A DNA stretch of 64,000 nucleotides from Nymphalis io (taxonomy: Eukaryota > Arthropoda > Insecta > Lepidoptera > Nymphalidae): assembly GCF_905147045.1 (NCBI RefSeq), contig NC_065895.1, positions 3,601,001 to 3,665,000 on the forward strand. The letters are read 5' to 3'. Made by a program: the position numbers and the translations under genes. Position 1 is the stretch's first letter. Every line of letters begins with the position of its first letter. Below, in pieces: positions 1 to 12,117 of this stretch. Under the pieces are notes generated by a model. The model made no database searches, was not told the origin of the DNA, and saw only the letters and a program-made list of their open reading frames with translations.

Positions 1-1681
1 CATTGAGCAAATCAAACGTACCATCTCCTATCCCTCAGAATTCCGAGGAGAAACGGGGCGGAATGGCATTACGTTTAAATATTACACGAAATTAATAGAC
101 AAGACTTTCGGCAAGTAAAATTTGGCAAAATTGAGCATTAAAAAGATCGATTGGCATCGCAAGACATTACAAGTCGGTAAGGTTTCCTACGTAGCGATGC
201 GTGACTACTACCATAGAATATCCTAACCCTGGTAACTGTAATTTATACGCACAGGCACACCGATCCGTCGCAGCCGGGCGCTGACCGGGTATCGTGCTGT
301 GCATTCGCCCCACAACAAGCAGATATTATGAGTATTGCTTCCATTCTCATTTGTTCGAGACGCCGTGAATAAAACAGTTTGAGTATCATTAATAATCAGT
401 GCGAATTATTTAACATGACTAAACAGCTAAACGATGTTGCCAATTTTTTAGCTTAATAAAAATAGTAAAAGCGAGTAAAAAGTAAGAAGAAGAAAATAAA
501 AAGAACGAACGAACGGTAATATTACGTCGCCGTGAAGGTCGATATCTGCTTGTTCCTACACATAATAAACACGACTAAATAGTACAAAATTTCGTAAAAT
601 AACGTTTGATATGAAATTTCATATGTGTCAAGTAACCATTATGAGGATTCGATCATCGTTCAAAAGAACTATATAAATGATCATGGACTTTAGAGAATTC
701 AGTTATTTACTAACTACATTTATAACAACTCGGTTAAAATAGTATTTAAAAATTAAAAAATCTTTAATTTTCATTATCAAATAATAGTTATTGCTTAGTT
801 GATATGATAAATACATCCCTGTGCAGATGTGCGACGCGCGTCCACCGACGCCCGCTAACCGTTACGTTATCTCTTATAAGTATTTAAAAATATGACTCCA
901 TATAACCATCACGATCACAGCTCTCCGAAGACTTCTCAATTTCCGACCCGACTCACTCCAAAATAAATTCTCTTTTACATTACATCTATAGAACGAAATG
1001 ACTATATAATATATCTATGTTAGTTCTAAAATTATGCCATTTTGATATATTCACTTTGCGATTGCAACGGTCCCTCGTTCGGCACTCGAATGCCTCGTGT
1101 TCAGATTGTTACAGTAACGAAATTAAAATGACTAAATATACGAAACGAAGGAAGCGGCCCAACGACCGATCACGAGAGGGTTCAGAAGTAAGCGGCAGTG
1201 TTTCGCGAAAATTCGTGCAAATAGAACCTAACTACAGAACATGTCTTAGGAACCTGATAAATTATCGCTAGAGCTTCGAGCGCGACTCCCGGCGCCCGGA
1301 GACGGAACCCCTTCGGTAGCCAATAGAAAATTATCACCTAAATAAATACGAATCTGACGCGCCGGCGGGCGGCGACTCGCGAGCGCGAGGGCCGTCGGTT
1401 CCGTTTCTCTTTTTGGTACAAAACTACGAGCTGGCGGCATCAGTGCGGCGCCTCGCCCTCCTCGCCCGCCGCCCCGCCGCCCCCCTTCGCACCCTCGCTG
1501 CGACAACACATAGACCAATTTGAAACTAGTCACAAATAAACACAAATCAACAGAAATTAGAAAAAGTGATATTTCGTTGGTCATCGAAAGGCAGACGAGC
1601 AACTAACTCGTCGATCGTGGGGCGAATCGATCGTCCTTATCCATAGGTTGCGCCGGCACGGCTGGGTGCGTGTGCGGGTAC
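1..1681. other. Region downstream of the BTB/BEN gene, no coding gene recognised
   Basis: This stretch follows the stop codon of the BEN isoform on the minus strand and probably holds its 3' UTR and then intergenic DNA. It is AT-rich except for a strongly GC-rich tract at about 1262-1500. The open frames crossing that tract are low-complexity Gly/Arg/Pro strings with no recognisable domain. I see no transposon hallmark here. Confidence 0.4.
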
Positions 1682-1814
1682 TCACAAGGGCGCGTAGGCG
1701 GCGCGCGCGGGCGGCGGCGCGGGCGCGGGGGGCGCGGGGGGCGCGTCGTCGGCGGCGGGGCGCGCCGCGGCACTCAGCATGTAGTTGCTCGACTCGCTGA
1801 AACAGTTCGACAGC
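1682..1814 (-). CDS. Last exon of the BEN isoform: Ser-rich start, Pro/Ala-rich tail
   Basis: The BEN exon leaves AG in its last codon. An acceptor after CAG at 1815 supplies one base and opens a frame of 43 residues beginning LSNCFSESSNYML and continuing as a Pro/Ala-rich tail to a stop at 1684-1682. The length of 132 nt after the split codon is an exact multiple of three. The acceptor is a tandem AAGCAG, so two versions differing by one serine are possible. No domain is recognised. The competing reading frames in this GC-rich tract have no support from splicing. Confidence 0.55.
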
Positions 1815-4800
1815 CTGCTTCAAATTGTATTACTGCCTCCAGTGCGCCGGTGAGCGGCGGCGACGTCGGCGACGCCCGCTCACCGGCCGGACGGTAGCTT
1901 CAGAATGTTACTTTATGGCCTGGGAGCTGACTTTTTTGTGTTTGAACTGATTGTTTTTAAGGTTTATAAATAGCATATTCTATTACGAATGAGAAACGAT
2001 CGTCGCAATATCGAACGATAATATACCATTAAGATGATCACATCTGACCGTAAATTTCAGCTCGACAGTAATGTTTCAATGATCATCTACTCGTTTCAGT
2101 CGACGGTAAACTAATGCTCGTTAGACGGTCACCTGGCGGTCCTCATGCGCAGCGCGGCGCAGTTCTCCTTGCACTTGTAGGCGAGCACCTGCTTGATGCG
2201 GCTGACCTCGACGTCGGGGAAGTGCCGGCTGACGTAGGAGATGAGCGCGTGCACGCGACGGCGGTCGAGCGGCGGCTTGGTGGGCCGCGCCTCCTGCCCC
2301 GCGCGCGACCAGCGCTGCCCCGTCACGGAGCACGTGGCCAGCTCCATGGGCGAGAACAGCGCCGCGGCCAGCCCGCGTGTGACCTTGCGGTAGTCCCCCC
2401 ACTTCACGCCGCGCAGCAGCTCCTCGCGGATCTCCACGCCCTCCCCCAGCTTTATCTACGATCACGTTACATGACTTCGTGACGATAGTCGTTAATGGTT
2501 GGAGCGCCCCTATGTCACACCATCGCCATGTTTTTCGGAAGTTACGTGAAATTTATCACAATTACAAAATTAATATTTTTGAACCTATAAATTGATCTTT
2601 ATTACTAAGCCTAAGCGTAGCAACATCAGAATATACTCTAAAACAAAAAAACGGGATCATCAAAATCTATACATACATTATGAATTTGATGTCAGAAGTC
2701 AGAACCTTGCTTATTTGGCATACCAGTACGCTGCTACTTTTTAAATAAATCAATGTTTAAATACAAGGACTAGTGTGCAGTATTTCATGTTACTTATTTT
2801 AAACAAAAAAATCGCATATCATACAAATGTACAAAACCTAAAACAAACTCGTACTTAGCAAGTAACAATTGAATCTTTAAAAGTTACAATTTTAAAATTA
2901 AATGTCTCACAAGTCTAGGAGCGGGCGCGCCGCGCTCGTTCTCGCGCTTGAGCACGAAGGGCAGCGCGCGACGATGCTGCTCGAGCCACACCGCGTCCGG
3001 CACCGGCCGGTTCCGTCGCCCGTCCCACCGACCCGCACCTGGCGACACCACAACACCTTGAAAACACGAAACAACATTACAAACAGCCCATTCCATTAAT
3101 ATAAATAATATGTATATGTTGATAATGAAAAATACCCGAGACTGATATACAGTATAAACGCGTAAAGATTGTTCTAGATAAAATTAATGTTCACAAAAGC
3201 GAAAACCCAAGTTCATTTATTAAGTTCGTTACCTTTTAAACTAAACCACACTTGTTAAGGTTTTTTTCGCTAATTAATTAACGTTACAGTTCCGACTTGA
3301 AAATAATGTTAGAGTTAAAATTATTTATGGTGAAAATTTGATTAGCTATCATTAATAAAACACAAGGTAAATGAAATACTTACATGCCATTAACCTGTGT
3401 AACGTTTAAATCAAACATCTATTTGCATCGAAGTGACTATTAAAGAATAGAAAATCATTCTGTATTCCCAATACTTTATTTTTTGTGTTTAGTATAAAAT
3501 TACATTAATTTATGTACATACATAAAGGTTTTATATTCTGCACAAAGCGATTGCACAGATGAACATGATTATATTAAAATTTCTAGCTATTTCACATTAT
3601 TGCATGGACCATAGATTATATATAATAAAAATAAAAAGGATTTGCAATTACCTCTTAAAAATTGACTGTTTTATTGCGTTAATATAAAATAAACTTCAAT
3701 AGTCGTTTAAAAACATATCTTAAATGTTTTTAAACTATTTTTAACTTATATTTATGGCACTGTAAATTATATTGTAGAAGCATTAACATACTCATTTATA
3801 ATATGTAATATAGTAACGGTATAATATGTAAAAGATAAATATAATCTGTTGTGTGCATAATTCAATAATTATTAATTATTAAATCGTTTTAAAAAATAAA
3901 AAAAAAGCTGTAGAAAATTATTTAATATATATATATATATATGAAATATCTATAGATGATTATGTTTAACTGTTAATGATATTATTTTTTATCTATTTCA
4001 ACAACTTAATATCCTCATAAAGCCTCATAATAACAGTTTCATTTATGTTTAATATTCAATAAACACAGTTATAGTTGTAGTGATAGAATTTCTAAAGTAT
4101 TTTTTTACTAATTTCGACAGAATAAATATAAGTTATGAGATCCTTGCCTAAATATTTTATTGAATTTGAAAGATTACATTTTTTTTTTCAACAATAGCTG
4201 CGCCTTAAAATAGTGATGGAATTTTTAAGAAAAATATAAAGTGCTCACCAAAATACATTTTCTAATAACTTGATTACATTGGCAATTGATTTTTAACATT
4301 TTTTTTTTAAATATTCTGCAATACATAATAATATGTTATTAAGTATTTTTTATTTTAAATTTATTTATCTCGCTATAAATAAATGCAGAGAAAAATTTCG
4401 AGATCAAGAGTAATATAAAGTAAACGATATGAGATCTAATATTATTCAGATATTTTTATTAATTATGATTTCATTAAAGATAAACTAATATTGTAATTCA
4501 CAACCCTAATCATACCGTCGACTTCATGCCGTCCTAATTAAATGCAGATTTTTTAAATGACTAGATGCGTTTTAAATGGCAATCTTTATAAATACAAATT
4601 AAATAAAAATCAGTCGATTTTTTCGAAATCGAAGACGTTTAAATATAATTAATAAACCAATAATTCGATAGTGCACCTTCACTTAATCTAAGCCTGTCAT
4701 TCGTTCATGAACATTCGGCGTACGCACACTGGGTTCGCGGGCCGTGCCTATTAAATTATATAAAAAATGCATTAACAAATATCATTTGTATTATGTATAA

Positions 4801-7800
4801 GATATTTACTGAAAAAGTAAATCAAGATATCAAATATTAACTGTAACACTTGTGATATTGTACAAACTATAAACCGGGAGCCGTCCAATCACTCAACAAT
4901 ATAACATCTGTGTAAAGATAAAACTATTGTGTATAAAAATATTGTTATTGTTTGTTCGTCGCGGTTCATGTAACTCGCGAATTCGACACTAAAAACGGAT
5001 ACGTTCGACCAATTCCATCGCTTCTGTAGTACAAAATATTACACTCTAATAAGAAAATATTTATTATTCGTTAGGGGGGGCGGTGGAATGGGTCGAATAC
5101 TGCGGATAACGTGTATAATGTAGGTATGTATAATATTATGTAACCTGTAAATAACCTATGATAAATCAGCACCGGTTGCAACAAATGCTTTAACAACGAT
5201 CAGTCTATTGTCAGAAAGGAAGGTACTCAAGCGTTCCCTTCAGCGAGACCCGTTACTCATAAACGCCTTCGCAACGCCGATTAATAAATGACTTAGCGTT
5301 ATTTCATTTACTATTGACTGGGATTTTCATTGCGTTTGTCACATTATTATATCGCAAATATAATTGTATAAAAAAAAGAATACTTGAAACCGTTACTGTG
5401 GTAACACTATAATAAAATTATAAATGGGGCTCGCTGAAGAGACTCGTGCTGGCACTCGGTATAATATTGAAAGGCACGCAATAAGCGGAGAGGTGTGACG
5501 GCAGATAGGCCCCCGGCGACACTCCGATCACAGACTAGATACATCTACTGACAGTCTTGTTATACCGTTAAGCCACATCTTCACAATGTCACCCAACGAA
5601 GAGATACAATAATACTCCAAAAGCCGTCAGAATCAGTCGACTGAGTCGTCACATCAAATTGCTTTAGACATTTCAGAGTCGGCGCGCCGTCGCCCCCCTC
5701 GCCCGCACGTCGCGACCGATCGCTTCGCTCCGAGCCGCCGGCGGCTCGGACACCCCCCGGTCGGACGACGACTACGCTACGGCGAGGGCGGCGGCGGGAG
5801 AGCGGCGTGCGGGTGCCGCTAGTGCGGCGCGGGCCGCAGCGCGGGCAGCGGCGGCGGCGGCGGGGGCGGCGACGGCGGCGGCGGCGGCTTGAGGCGCGGC
5901 ACGTGCTGCGCCAGCGTGTGTCGCCGCAGGTACAGCGGCGTCTTGAAGCAGCGGCCGCAGGTGGCGCACACCACGGGCTGCGCCTCGTGGATGAGCCGCA
6001 CGTGCTGGCGCAGGTTGGAGGCGTTGGAGTAGCGGCGGCCGCACTGCGCGCACCGGACGCCCGCTCCGCCGCCCGGCCCGCCCGCGCCGCCCGCTGCCAA
6101 CAACACCACGTTCGCACTGGCCCCCAGCCGCCTCACCGCCGCCCGCCTCGCTTCCCTTGCCTTCGCTTAGGATCGTCCTACGCTCGACTGATACCCTCGG
6201 TGTCGATGGAGTATAGTGTTACGCGACCGCGTTTCTGGGAGAGTTGATCTTTCGATTTTTCTTTAATTGGGACTTTTATCTCGTGGCTTAAAACTGGACA
6301 ATCCTAAGAGCGTCGGAGACACCAGGGCGGCAGAGCGGAGGGACGGCGGACGGCGGCGAGGCGGAGACGACGTCGCCCCGACACCCGCGCGCCTAGCACT
6401 TTACTCGATACGAGACCGCGCGCTCTCTGCTAGCCGATACGTTCAGAATCTGTACAAGAGGTTCGCCGGGGGCGCGGCTGTCCGAGTCGACGTGTGCGTG
6501 TGAATGACGTGACGGTGACTAATATAACTGGGAATTGTAATTACCTTCCGAATTCTCGTCTCGCAGCTCCGCGTTCATTCCGGCCATGAGATCGATGTTA
6601 CCTGCGGGAGGAAAGCATCATCATTAGTGACCCTGTCCAGCGGGAATGTTCAAATTTCGTCGAGAGCTATTTACCTTGTAAGGTGGCGAAAGGATTCGCC
6701 AGAGTGTTGTTTTCATTGTAATACATAGGCTGAAAACTGGAACGTTCCTCGTCGCTGGCTTCTTGCTCGAGGACCTCCATTTTTGGTTCGAGCAAGTCGG
6801 TCGCGCTGAACTCTTGGCACGTGTCCACTCCTTCCTTATAATCTCCGGGATCCATAAGAATGTCATTTTCTTCTGTGTTAATTTCAGTTGCTTCGAGATC
6901 AGTTTTCACCCTCAACGTAGGGTAGTTACAGGTTTGGTTAAAGTCGTCATTATTAGGCCTCGTTTGACTAGAAGTTTGAAAGGAAGCTTCTTCGTTGAGA
7001 TTATTTCTGGCAGCATCGGGAGAATTTATCTCAGAACGGCGACTTGCATTCTTCTCGGGGTCATCGGCAGACGTCGATTCCACATTTTGGCTTGCGGCTT
7101 TGGAGGAGGAGGTAGAATGTGACGGCTTGGCGCTGAGCAAATTACGTAGTTGGGAAGGTGGAGACTTACGATTCACTTTCTGTAAAAAAAGTTATATTTT
7201 AAAATTTACCCATATGCAGGATATGGGTACTTAAGAGAAAATAACAGTCATTAAAAACGATTACTTACTTTATCGTTGTGTTGTGAACAATCAGTGAGGC
7301 CGCGTATCTGAAGCGCATCTGCGGTGCGTAAGAACGCGCTGAGCTGCGCCTGCGCTATATTCACCTGGCCCACGTACATAAACTGAAGAAGAGCACGAAC
7401 ATGTGACACTTCACAATCGCGCATAAATATTATTGGGTGAGGACATGGATTGTTCTGGAAAAGAAACATTTCGTTGTATATACTATTATAATAAAATAGA
7501 TTTTCAATTTTTTTCACAATTATATACAATTCTATAATAGCAAAAACAAATATAAAATATTTATATTATGACTTTGAAATCAATAAGTGATTATAGTCAC
7601 TACAAATTAGGTTAATTGCTTCCAGTTAATGAGATACCACATATTTTCCATAGATTTGTTGTTACCAAAGTGATAGGAATTAATTTTCTATTACAGTAAT
7701 TGTGTAAACCATAATGGTCATTGTTTCATATCGAATTAGTTCAATTATTTCAACACAAGTTCACAGAAAACTAAGATAAAACAAAGACAACAATTTGATG

Positions 7801-10456
7801 AATATGTTTAAAACAAATAAAACAACAACAATAAGAAAAGCAGTAAACAAATATTAAGAACGATATCTGTTTATTTGTGTCTCGGCACTTTTAAGAAATT
7901 TTATTATACAATTATTTAATAACATAACCAATTTAGCCAAATATAATGAAAATGTTGCTTTTCTTTATAAGATTAAGAAGGTTTTATTTATTAAATTGTA
8001 ACAAATAACTTAGGGAATTAGTAAGTTTAATCAGTACATAATAAGTTTAAACAAAATTATTAATTTAATAATATACCTAAAGGCAAGTTGTTTATAATGC
8101 AATATTCAGTAAACATTCATGACTAAATATTTACAGAAATAAAAAAAGTTTACTTGAAATCATTTTTAATGAATTAGTTGTCTTTAGGGTAAATTTTAAC
8201 TAATTGTAAACTAGCTAAAGACAATAATATCAATTGCTATCTAATTGCTATAACACAAATAATACGTAATATATGTAATATTGCATCTTGGTTTTGTCAT
8301 ATCCACATTATTTTAAGTGAAGAGTTTAATTTATTGTTCTTTATTTTTGTTTACCGCCCCTGTGTTGCATGTATAATGTTTTTTTTTTTTTTTTATAGAA
8401 TAGGAAGGCGGACGAGCATATGGGCCACCTGATGGTAAGTGGTCACCAAACGCCCTTTGGCATTGTAAGAAATGTCAACCATCGCTTACATAGCCAATGC
8501 GCCACCAACCTTGGGAACTAAGATTTTATGTCCCTTGGGCCTGTAATTACACTGGCTCACTCATCCTTTAAACCGGAACACAACAATAACAAGTATTGCT
8601 GTTTTGCGGTAGAATATCTGATGAGTGGGTGGTACCTACCCAGACGAGCTTGCACAAAGCTCTACCAAGTAAGTAAGCTCTGTAAGTATATTAATCTCGC
8701 TTTATCAAATATTTAAAGTGAATTGTATTCTTTTTTTTGAGAAATAAATTCATAAACCATAAATTTAATTTAATAAACTTCATTTTTAAAACAATGAAGT
8801 AATTTTCTCAAGAAACTAAATAAGTTGATATTTTTTGTAATTATTTCCATAATTTAACATTTGATATTTAATGTAGAGGTGTTAAAATATGAAAGCAATA
8901 ATTCTAAATCTTAAAAATATTTTTTTAATCCTTTATTGTGAATGTCGACACAATCAAAGTGCTACGGGGATCTTATCAATTTTGTAACAGGTCATTGACA
9001 GATCTTGATAGTGAACAAATGTCAACTTTTTACACACACCTTACTTCCAGTGTCATACCCACTGGTAATTATAGTATGTGTCTGTTATCATTTTTTATAA
9101 ACTAGGTAATTGTTTATTTAAGTTTTTATACATATCTATAAGTGTAGTTTTATCTCACACAAATAAATAACAATATAGCATACAGAACAGTATGGCTATT
9201 GTAATGGTTTTATAAACTACATTTAGTTTAGAGGTTACTTAAAAATGATTATGAAATAATATATATAGATTTCTAGGTAAAATATAGTCTATACACATGC
9301 TCAACAATTTTTTTTTTATATGAAATTTGTTGCTACATTATTTAATTAAAACTCAATTAGTTAGTTTTACATAACATCTACAAATTCATTAAAAAATATA
9401 TAATGTAGTCAGTTTACAGGAATGTTGATTTAAAAAAAAGTTGAATTTCATTAATTTAGTCACATGACTAAATATATGAATAAGTTCCATTCACAACATA
9501 TTGTATGACAATTGACAAAACAGAAAGTAAATGTTAATAAGCATTACTACAAGTAAGGGCAAAGACCTTACAATAAAGTGATTTCATAAAATGGTTGGTG
9601 GTTAATTGGCTCGTTTGTAACTGTAGTGGGACCATACTCTACAAAATGGCAAAAATTTTATAAAATATATAAGTTTAGAAAAATAAACTTCAATTATGTA
9701 GGTTATTTTCTGAAATTATTTATACATACATTTATACACTTAAAGCTTTTTTTGTGTTTATAGGCTTCATATGAATTATAATATTACTTTCTCATTAATT
9801 ACATATATATGAACTAATAGGAATGATAAATTTTACTACAGTAATGTTCTACAACTTTTACATCATTAAAGATATGTTTTTTTTAATGTAATATATAATG
9901 GAATTTAATTAGGTTTTTGTAATAAGAAATGTATCTAATAGAGAAAAAATGTACAGAAAGAGGAAAAGTACATGACAACTGTTAGAATGGAATTACATAC
10001 AATTTTGATAAATTTGAACATTTAATGTGATTTTTTTCAAATAAAATAATTTAATATTGCGCCGATACTAACGAATTAATTAGAAATTGTGAAACAGAAT
10101 TCTAAAGTAGGTACAAATAATGAAATCACGAATACTTAACTGGATCGCGAGACATGGCATTTGTAAGTAGATCAAGTGTTTTATACATAACAACTTTCAC
10201 TAGAGTCATTGTAATGGTGACACATCAAAGTGTGGGGAGTGAAAGATGGACTTACTTTAAATAATTCCTTGAAATAAGGACTACATGCCGAAAGAACCAC
10301 TTTGTGGGCTTCGAGCCTGTGTCCCTCGCATGCCAGGGTGACATCCACGAAGTCCTCATCATCGCGCAGTGCCTCGAATTGAGAAGTTATATTTGCTTGA
10401 AAATTGTTCCATCTCAAACAGAATTGCTGGTCGCCACCCAGTTCTGTACCTTCCAT
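1682..10456 (-). CDS. BTB/POZ transcription or chromatin factor with alternative C2H2 and BEN 3' ends
   Basis: Four shared coding exons were read on the minus strand. They are 10456-10256 (ATG, start of the BTB domain with FCLRWNNFQ and KVVLSACSPYF), 7454-7269 (rest of BTB, ALLQFMYVGQVNI and LQIRGLTD), 7179-6675 (acidic, Ser-rich linker) and 6601-6545. Junctions are GT-AG and stay in frame. The last shared exon ends in phase 1. It can join a C2H2 exon (6165-5819, protein 431 aa) or 3038-2911, then the BEN exon 2455-2133, then 1814-1682 (protein about 510 aa). The BTB domain is of the insect FCLRWNN type shared by broad, tramtrack, lola and mod(mdg4). These are nuclear proteins that dimerise through BTB and bind DNA through swapped C-terminal domains. 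I cannot assign an orthologue. BTB identity is firm; the BEN linkage is inferred from splice phase. Confidence 0.85.
2133..2455 (-). CDS. BEN-domain exon of the BTB gene
   Basis: The minus-strand frame reads KLGEGVEIREELL, then KVTRGLAAALFSPMEL, SVTGQRW, and KPPLDRRRVHALISYV with a following basic helix. This matches the layout of the BEN domain, an alpha-helical DNA/protein-binding module described in BANP, NACC1 and an isoform of Drosophila mod(mdg4). Acceptor AG at 2457-2456, or alternatively the AG just before 2449, both give phase 0. The frame meets a stop at 2131-2129, but GCCAG|GTGACC at 2133/2132 is a good donor. That donor leaves two bases, which match the downstream exon at 1814. 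The stop is therefore probably intronic. BEN call fairly sure; exact edges less so. Confidence 0.7.
2884..3038 (-). CDS. Alternative exon of the BTB gene: terminal exon or bridge to the BEN domain
   Basis: Acceptor AG at 3040-3039 gives the phase required by the exon ending at 6545. The reading frame contains NRPVPDAVWLEQH and ALPFVLKREN and reaches a stop at 2886-2884, giving a possible 367-aa isoform. Inside the exon, CTT|GTGAGA at 2911/2910 is a usable 5' splice site that ends in phase 0. Phase 0 is exactly what the BEN exon at 2455 needs. The same exon may therefore act as a terminal exon or as the bridge to BEN. I recognise no domain in it. Confidence 0.55.
3039..5818. other. Intronic AT-rich DNA between the alternative 3' ends of the BTB gene
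   Basis: No exon is recognised here. The sequence is AT-rich with a short (AT)n run near 3930-3951 and a run of G at about 5073-5079. It should also contain the 3' UTR and polyadenylation site of the zinc-finger isoform just below 5819 on the minus strand. Confidence 0.4.
5819..6165 (-). CDS. Alternative terminal exon of the BTB gene: two C2H2 zinc fingers
   Basis: This exon completes the zinc-finger isoform. The proposed acceptor AG at 6167-6166 supplies the two bases needed after the phase-1 exon ending at 6545. Two adjacent C2H2 fingers follow: CAQC with H-x4-H, then CATC with H-x4-H, separated by a short linker, which is typical of insect BTB-ZF proteins. The tail is a proline-rich low-complexity string ending in PAPH and a stop. 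The polypyrimidine tract before the acceptor is weak, so the exact 5' edge is uncertain although the finger frame is not. The exon lies upstream of the BEN exons in transcription order, so its use implies polyadenylation before them. Confidence 0.75.
7455..10255 (-). other. First coding intron of the BTB gene
   Basis: This intron splits the BTB domain in phase 0 (donor AAA|GTAAGT at 10255, acceptor TTCCAG ending at 7455). It is AT-rich and holds one SINE at 8379-8667. Nothing else is recognised. Confidence 0.7.
8379..8667 (-). repeat. SINE family A copy
   Basis: The copy begins on the plus strand with a T-run (8379-8394), the complement of a poly(A) tail, followed by GACGAGCATATGGGCCACC. It ends at GCTTGCACAAAGCTCTACCA. 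Close relatives lie at 39202-39475, 54346-54612 and 57496-57788, with an older one at 12929-13072. The A-tail and length indicate a SINE; I do not see an obvious tRNA head. Confidence 0.85.
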
Positions 10457-11198
10457 TACTTATAGACATAACTCGATATCCCTGCTCATTTAATTGTTTG
10501 ATAAGAATAGTTTAATATTGAAAATAAATATATCACAGTAACTTGCAATTTCAGTCGCCGTCTGGCCGAAAATCTTGAAAGAAAACAATCAATAAAATCT
10601 CGTACCAATATAAGAAAAATAAAACTTTTTAATTTGTCATTCATTTGCTGATGGGTACATTCACTTCAACGTTCCATTACATGTTTTAATTTAATACCGG
10701 TTTTTGTTTAGTTAAAATTTTATGAAGCTATTTTATTTAAGTTTTATTATTAATTAATAATTTGAATATTTAATTCTCTTATATATTGTTTATATATTAT
10801 TATTTACTAATTAAAGTTGTTTAACAACCTAAGTTGTGAATTATTTTGTATCTGTATTGAAATTGAAGATAACATATATTTTTCTGAACCGATGCTCGGT
10901 ATTATATCAATTGTTAAAATATAACTAATTTTAATGATTTTCTTTTAAATTTAATTTCTAGGATCAATAAGGCATATTCACGTTCACACAAGTTGACAAT
11001 GGATACAAGATAACTTTTAGAAAAAAAAGTGGAAAACACAGATTAAACATAATCAGTTAATGTATTATCTGTGTGTCGTCTCCATTTTTGTATATTTTAT
11101 ATTATTCTAAAAAAACATTTGGGATAGTGAAAATAATAATTTATTTTAAATTATATTAACAAATTTTTAATAACTATATATTACAGATAACGGACATT
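10457..11198. other. Intergenic: BTB gene 5' end and SBDS 3' end
   Basis: Both neighbours are on the minus strand, so this interval holds the SBDS 3' UTR (a minus-strand AATAAA lies at 11145-11140) and the 5' UTR/promoter of the BTB gene. A 23-bp near-copy of SBDS coding sequence sits at 10956-10978. No other gene is seen. Confidence 0.5.
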
Positions 11199-12117
11199 TT
11201 AAAGTGCTTGTTCACCTTCAATCATTTCCTTAAGGTTTAATAATTCAAACTGGCCAGTGCCTTTAGTTTCTGTTTTAATCATTTCATCTAATATTCTAAA
11301 GCTTCCAGGATCAATAAGGCATATTATATTTGCTGTGCCAGATTCCCAATTCTCTTCCTCTACATTAGTAGCCAGTTTGACTGATTTATCTCTCACCTTA
11401 CGAGCATCTTTCCCACTTAACAAAATTCTTACCCTCATCTGAGCTCGTTCAAGAGGTATATCTTTTTTTATTAAAGGTATTACATCAAGACATTGTTGTT
11501 TTGCACTCTTATTTACATTCACTGAAAAATGTATGTCTTTCATCGCCTTTTCTATGATAGATACTGGATATGGTCTTTTAGTTTCAGGATTCACACACTT
11601 ATCTGCTACAGTAGTAGCAATATCTTTAAAAAGTGCGTCTATTTGAGAATGCCTTTCCTTGTCTGAAACTTGTAGTTCACCTTTCTCTAATATTTCTTTG
11701 CAAATTTCAGTTTGATCATCTTTGCCAAACACTTTAACCAAATCATCCTTTTTAGCTACTTGACCCTTCGACACATTGGTAAATACAGTATGAGTTTGTA
11801 GTACTTCATCAATATCTTTCTCTCTGAAATATTTATAAATACTATTTTATATCTAATTTATAATGGGTTATAACAAAGAAATGTGTAATGATAATATGAC
11901 TACAAGTAAATTAATAAACAAAAATTTTCAATATAATACATTATAGTATATCAACAGAATAGAATAAGAAAATACTTAAAACTTACAATTTATTTCTCCA
12001 AGATACTACTTTATTTCTGTAACATGCTATCTCAAACCTTTTACCACCTTTTTTTAACCTTACGATGGCGACGTTTGTTAAGCGAATTTGATTTGTTGGA
12101 GTGAATATTTTAGACAT
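11199..12117 (-). CDS. SBDS: Ribosome maturation protein SBDS
   Basis: Two coding exons were read on the minus strand: 12117-11987 (MSKIFTPTNQIRLTNVAIVR, GGKRFEIACYRNKV) and 11823-11199. The junction is GT-AG with a split leucine codon and gives 251 residues, against 250 in human SBDS. The second exon carries the conserved ERAQMRVRILL and DPGSFRILDEM segments. SBDS acts in the cytoplasm with the GTPase EFL1 to remove eIF6 from the pre-60S subunit, allowing 60S-40S joining. The protein appears intact over the N-terminal FYSH-type domain, helical middle and C-terminal domain. A minus-strand AATAAA occurs at 11145-11140, about 55 bases after the stop. It lies head to head with GGNBP2, about 1.3 kb away. 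Confidence 0.96.

Noticed and set aside
1246..1602. 118-codon minus-strand frame through a GC-rich tract
   Set aside because: It relies on a TTG start and is low-complexity Gly/Arg with no domain; stop codons are rare in GC-rich DNA by composition.
2114..2482. Plus-strand frame opposite the BEN exon
   Set aside because: Antisense shadow in GC-rich coding DNA without a domain.
5581..6117. 178-codon minus-strand Arg/Ala-rich frame
   Set aside because: It is a shadow of the zinc-finger exon in another frame; only the 5819-6136 frame shows C2H2 spacing.
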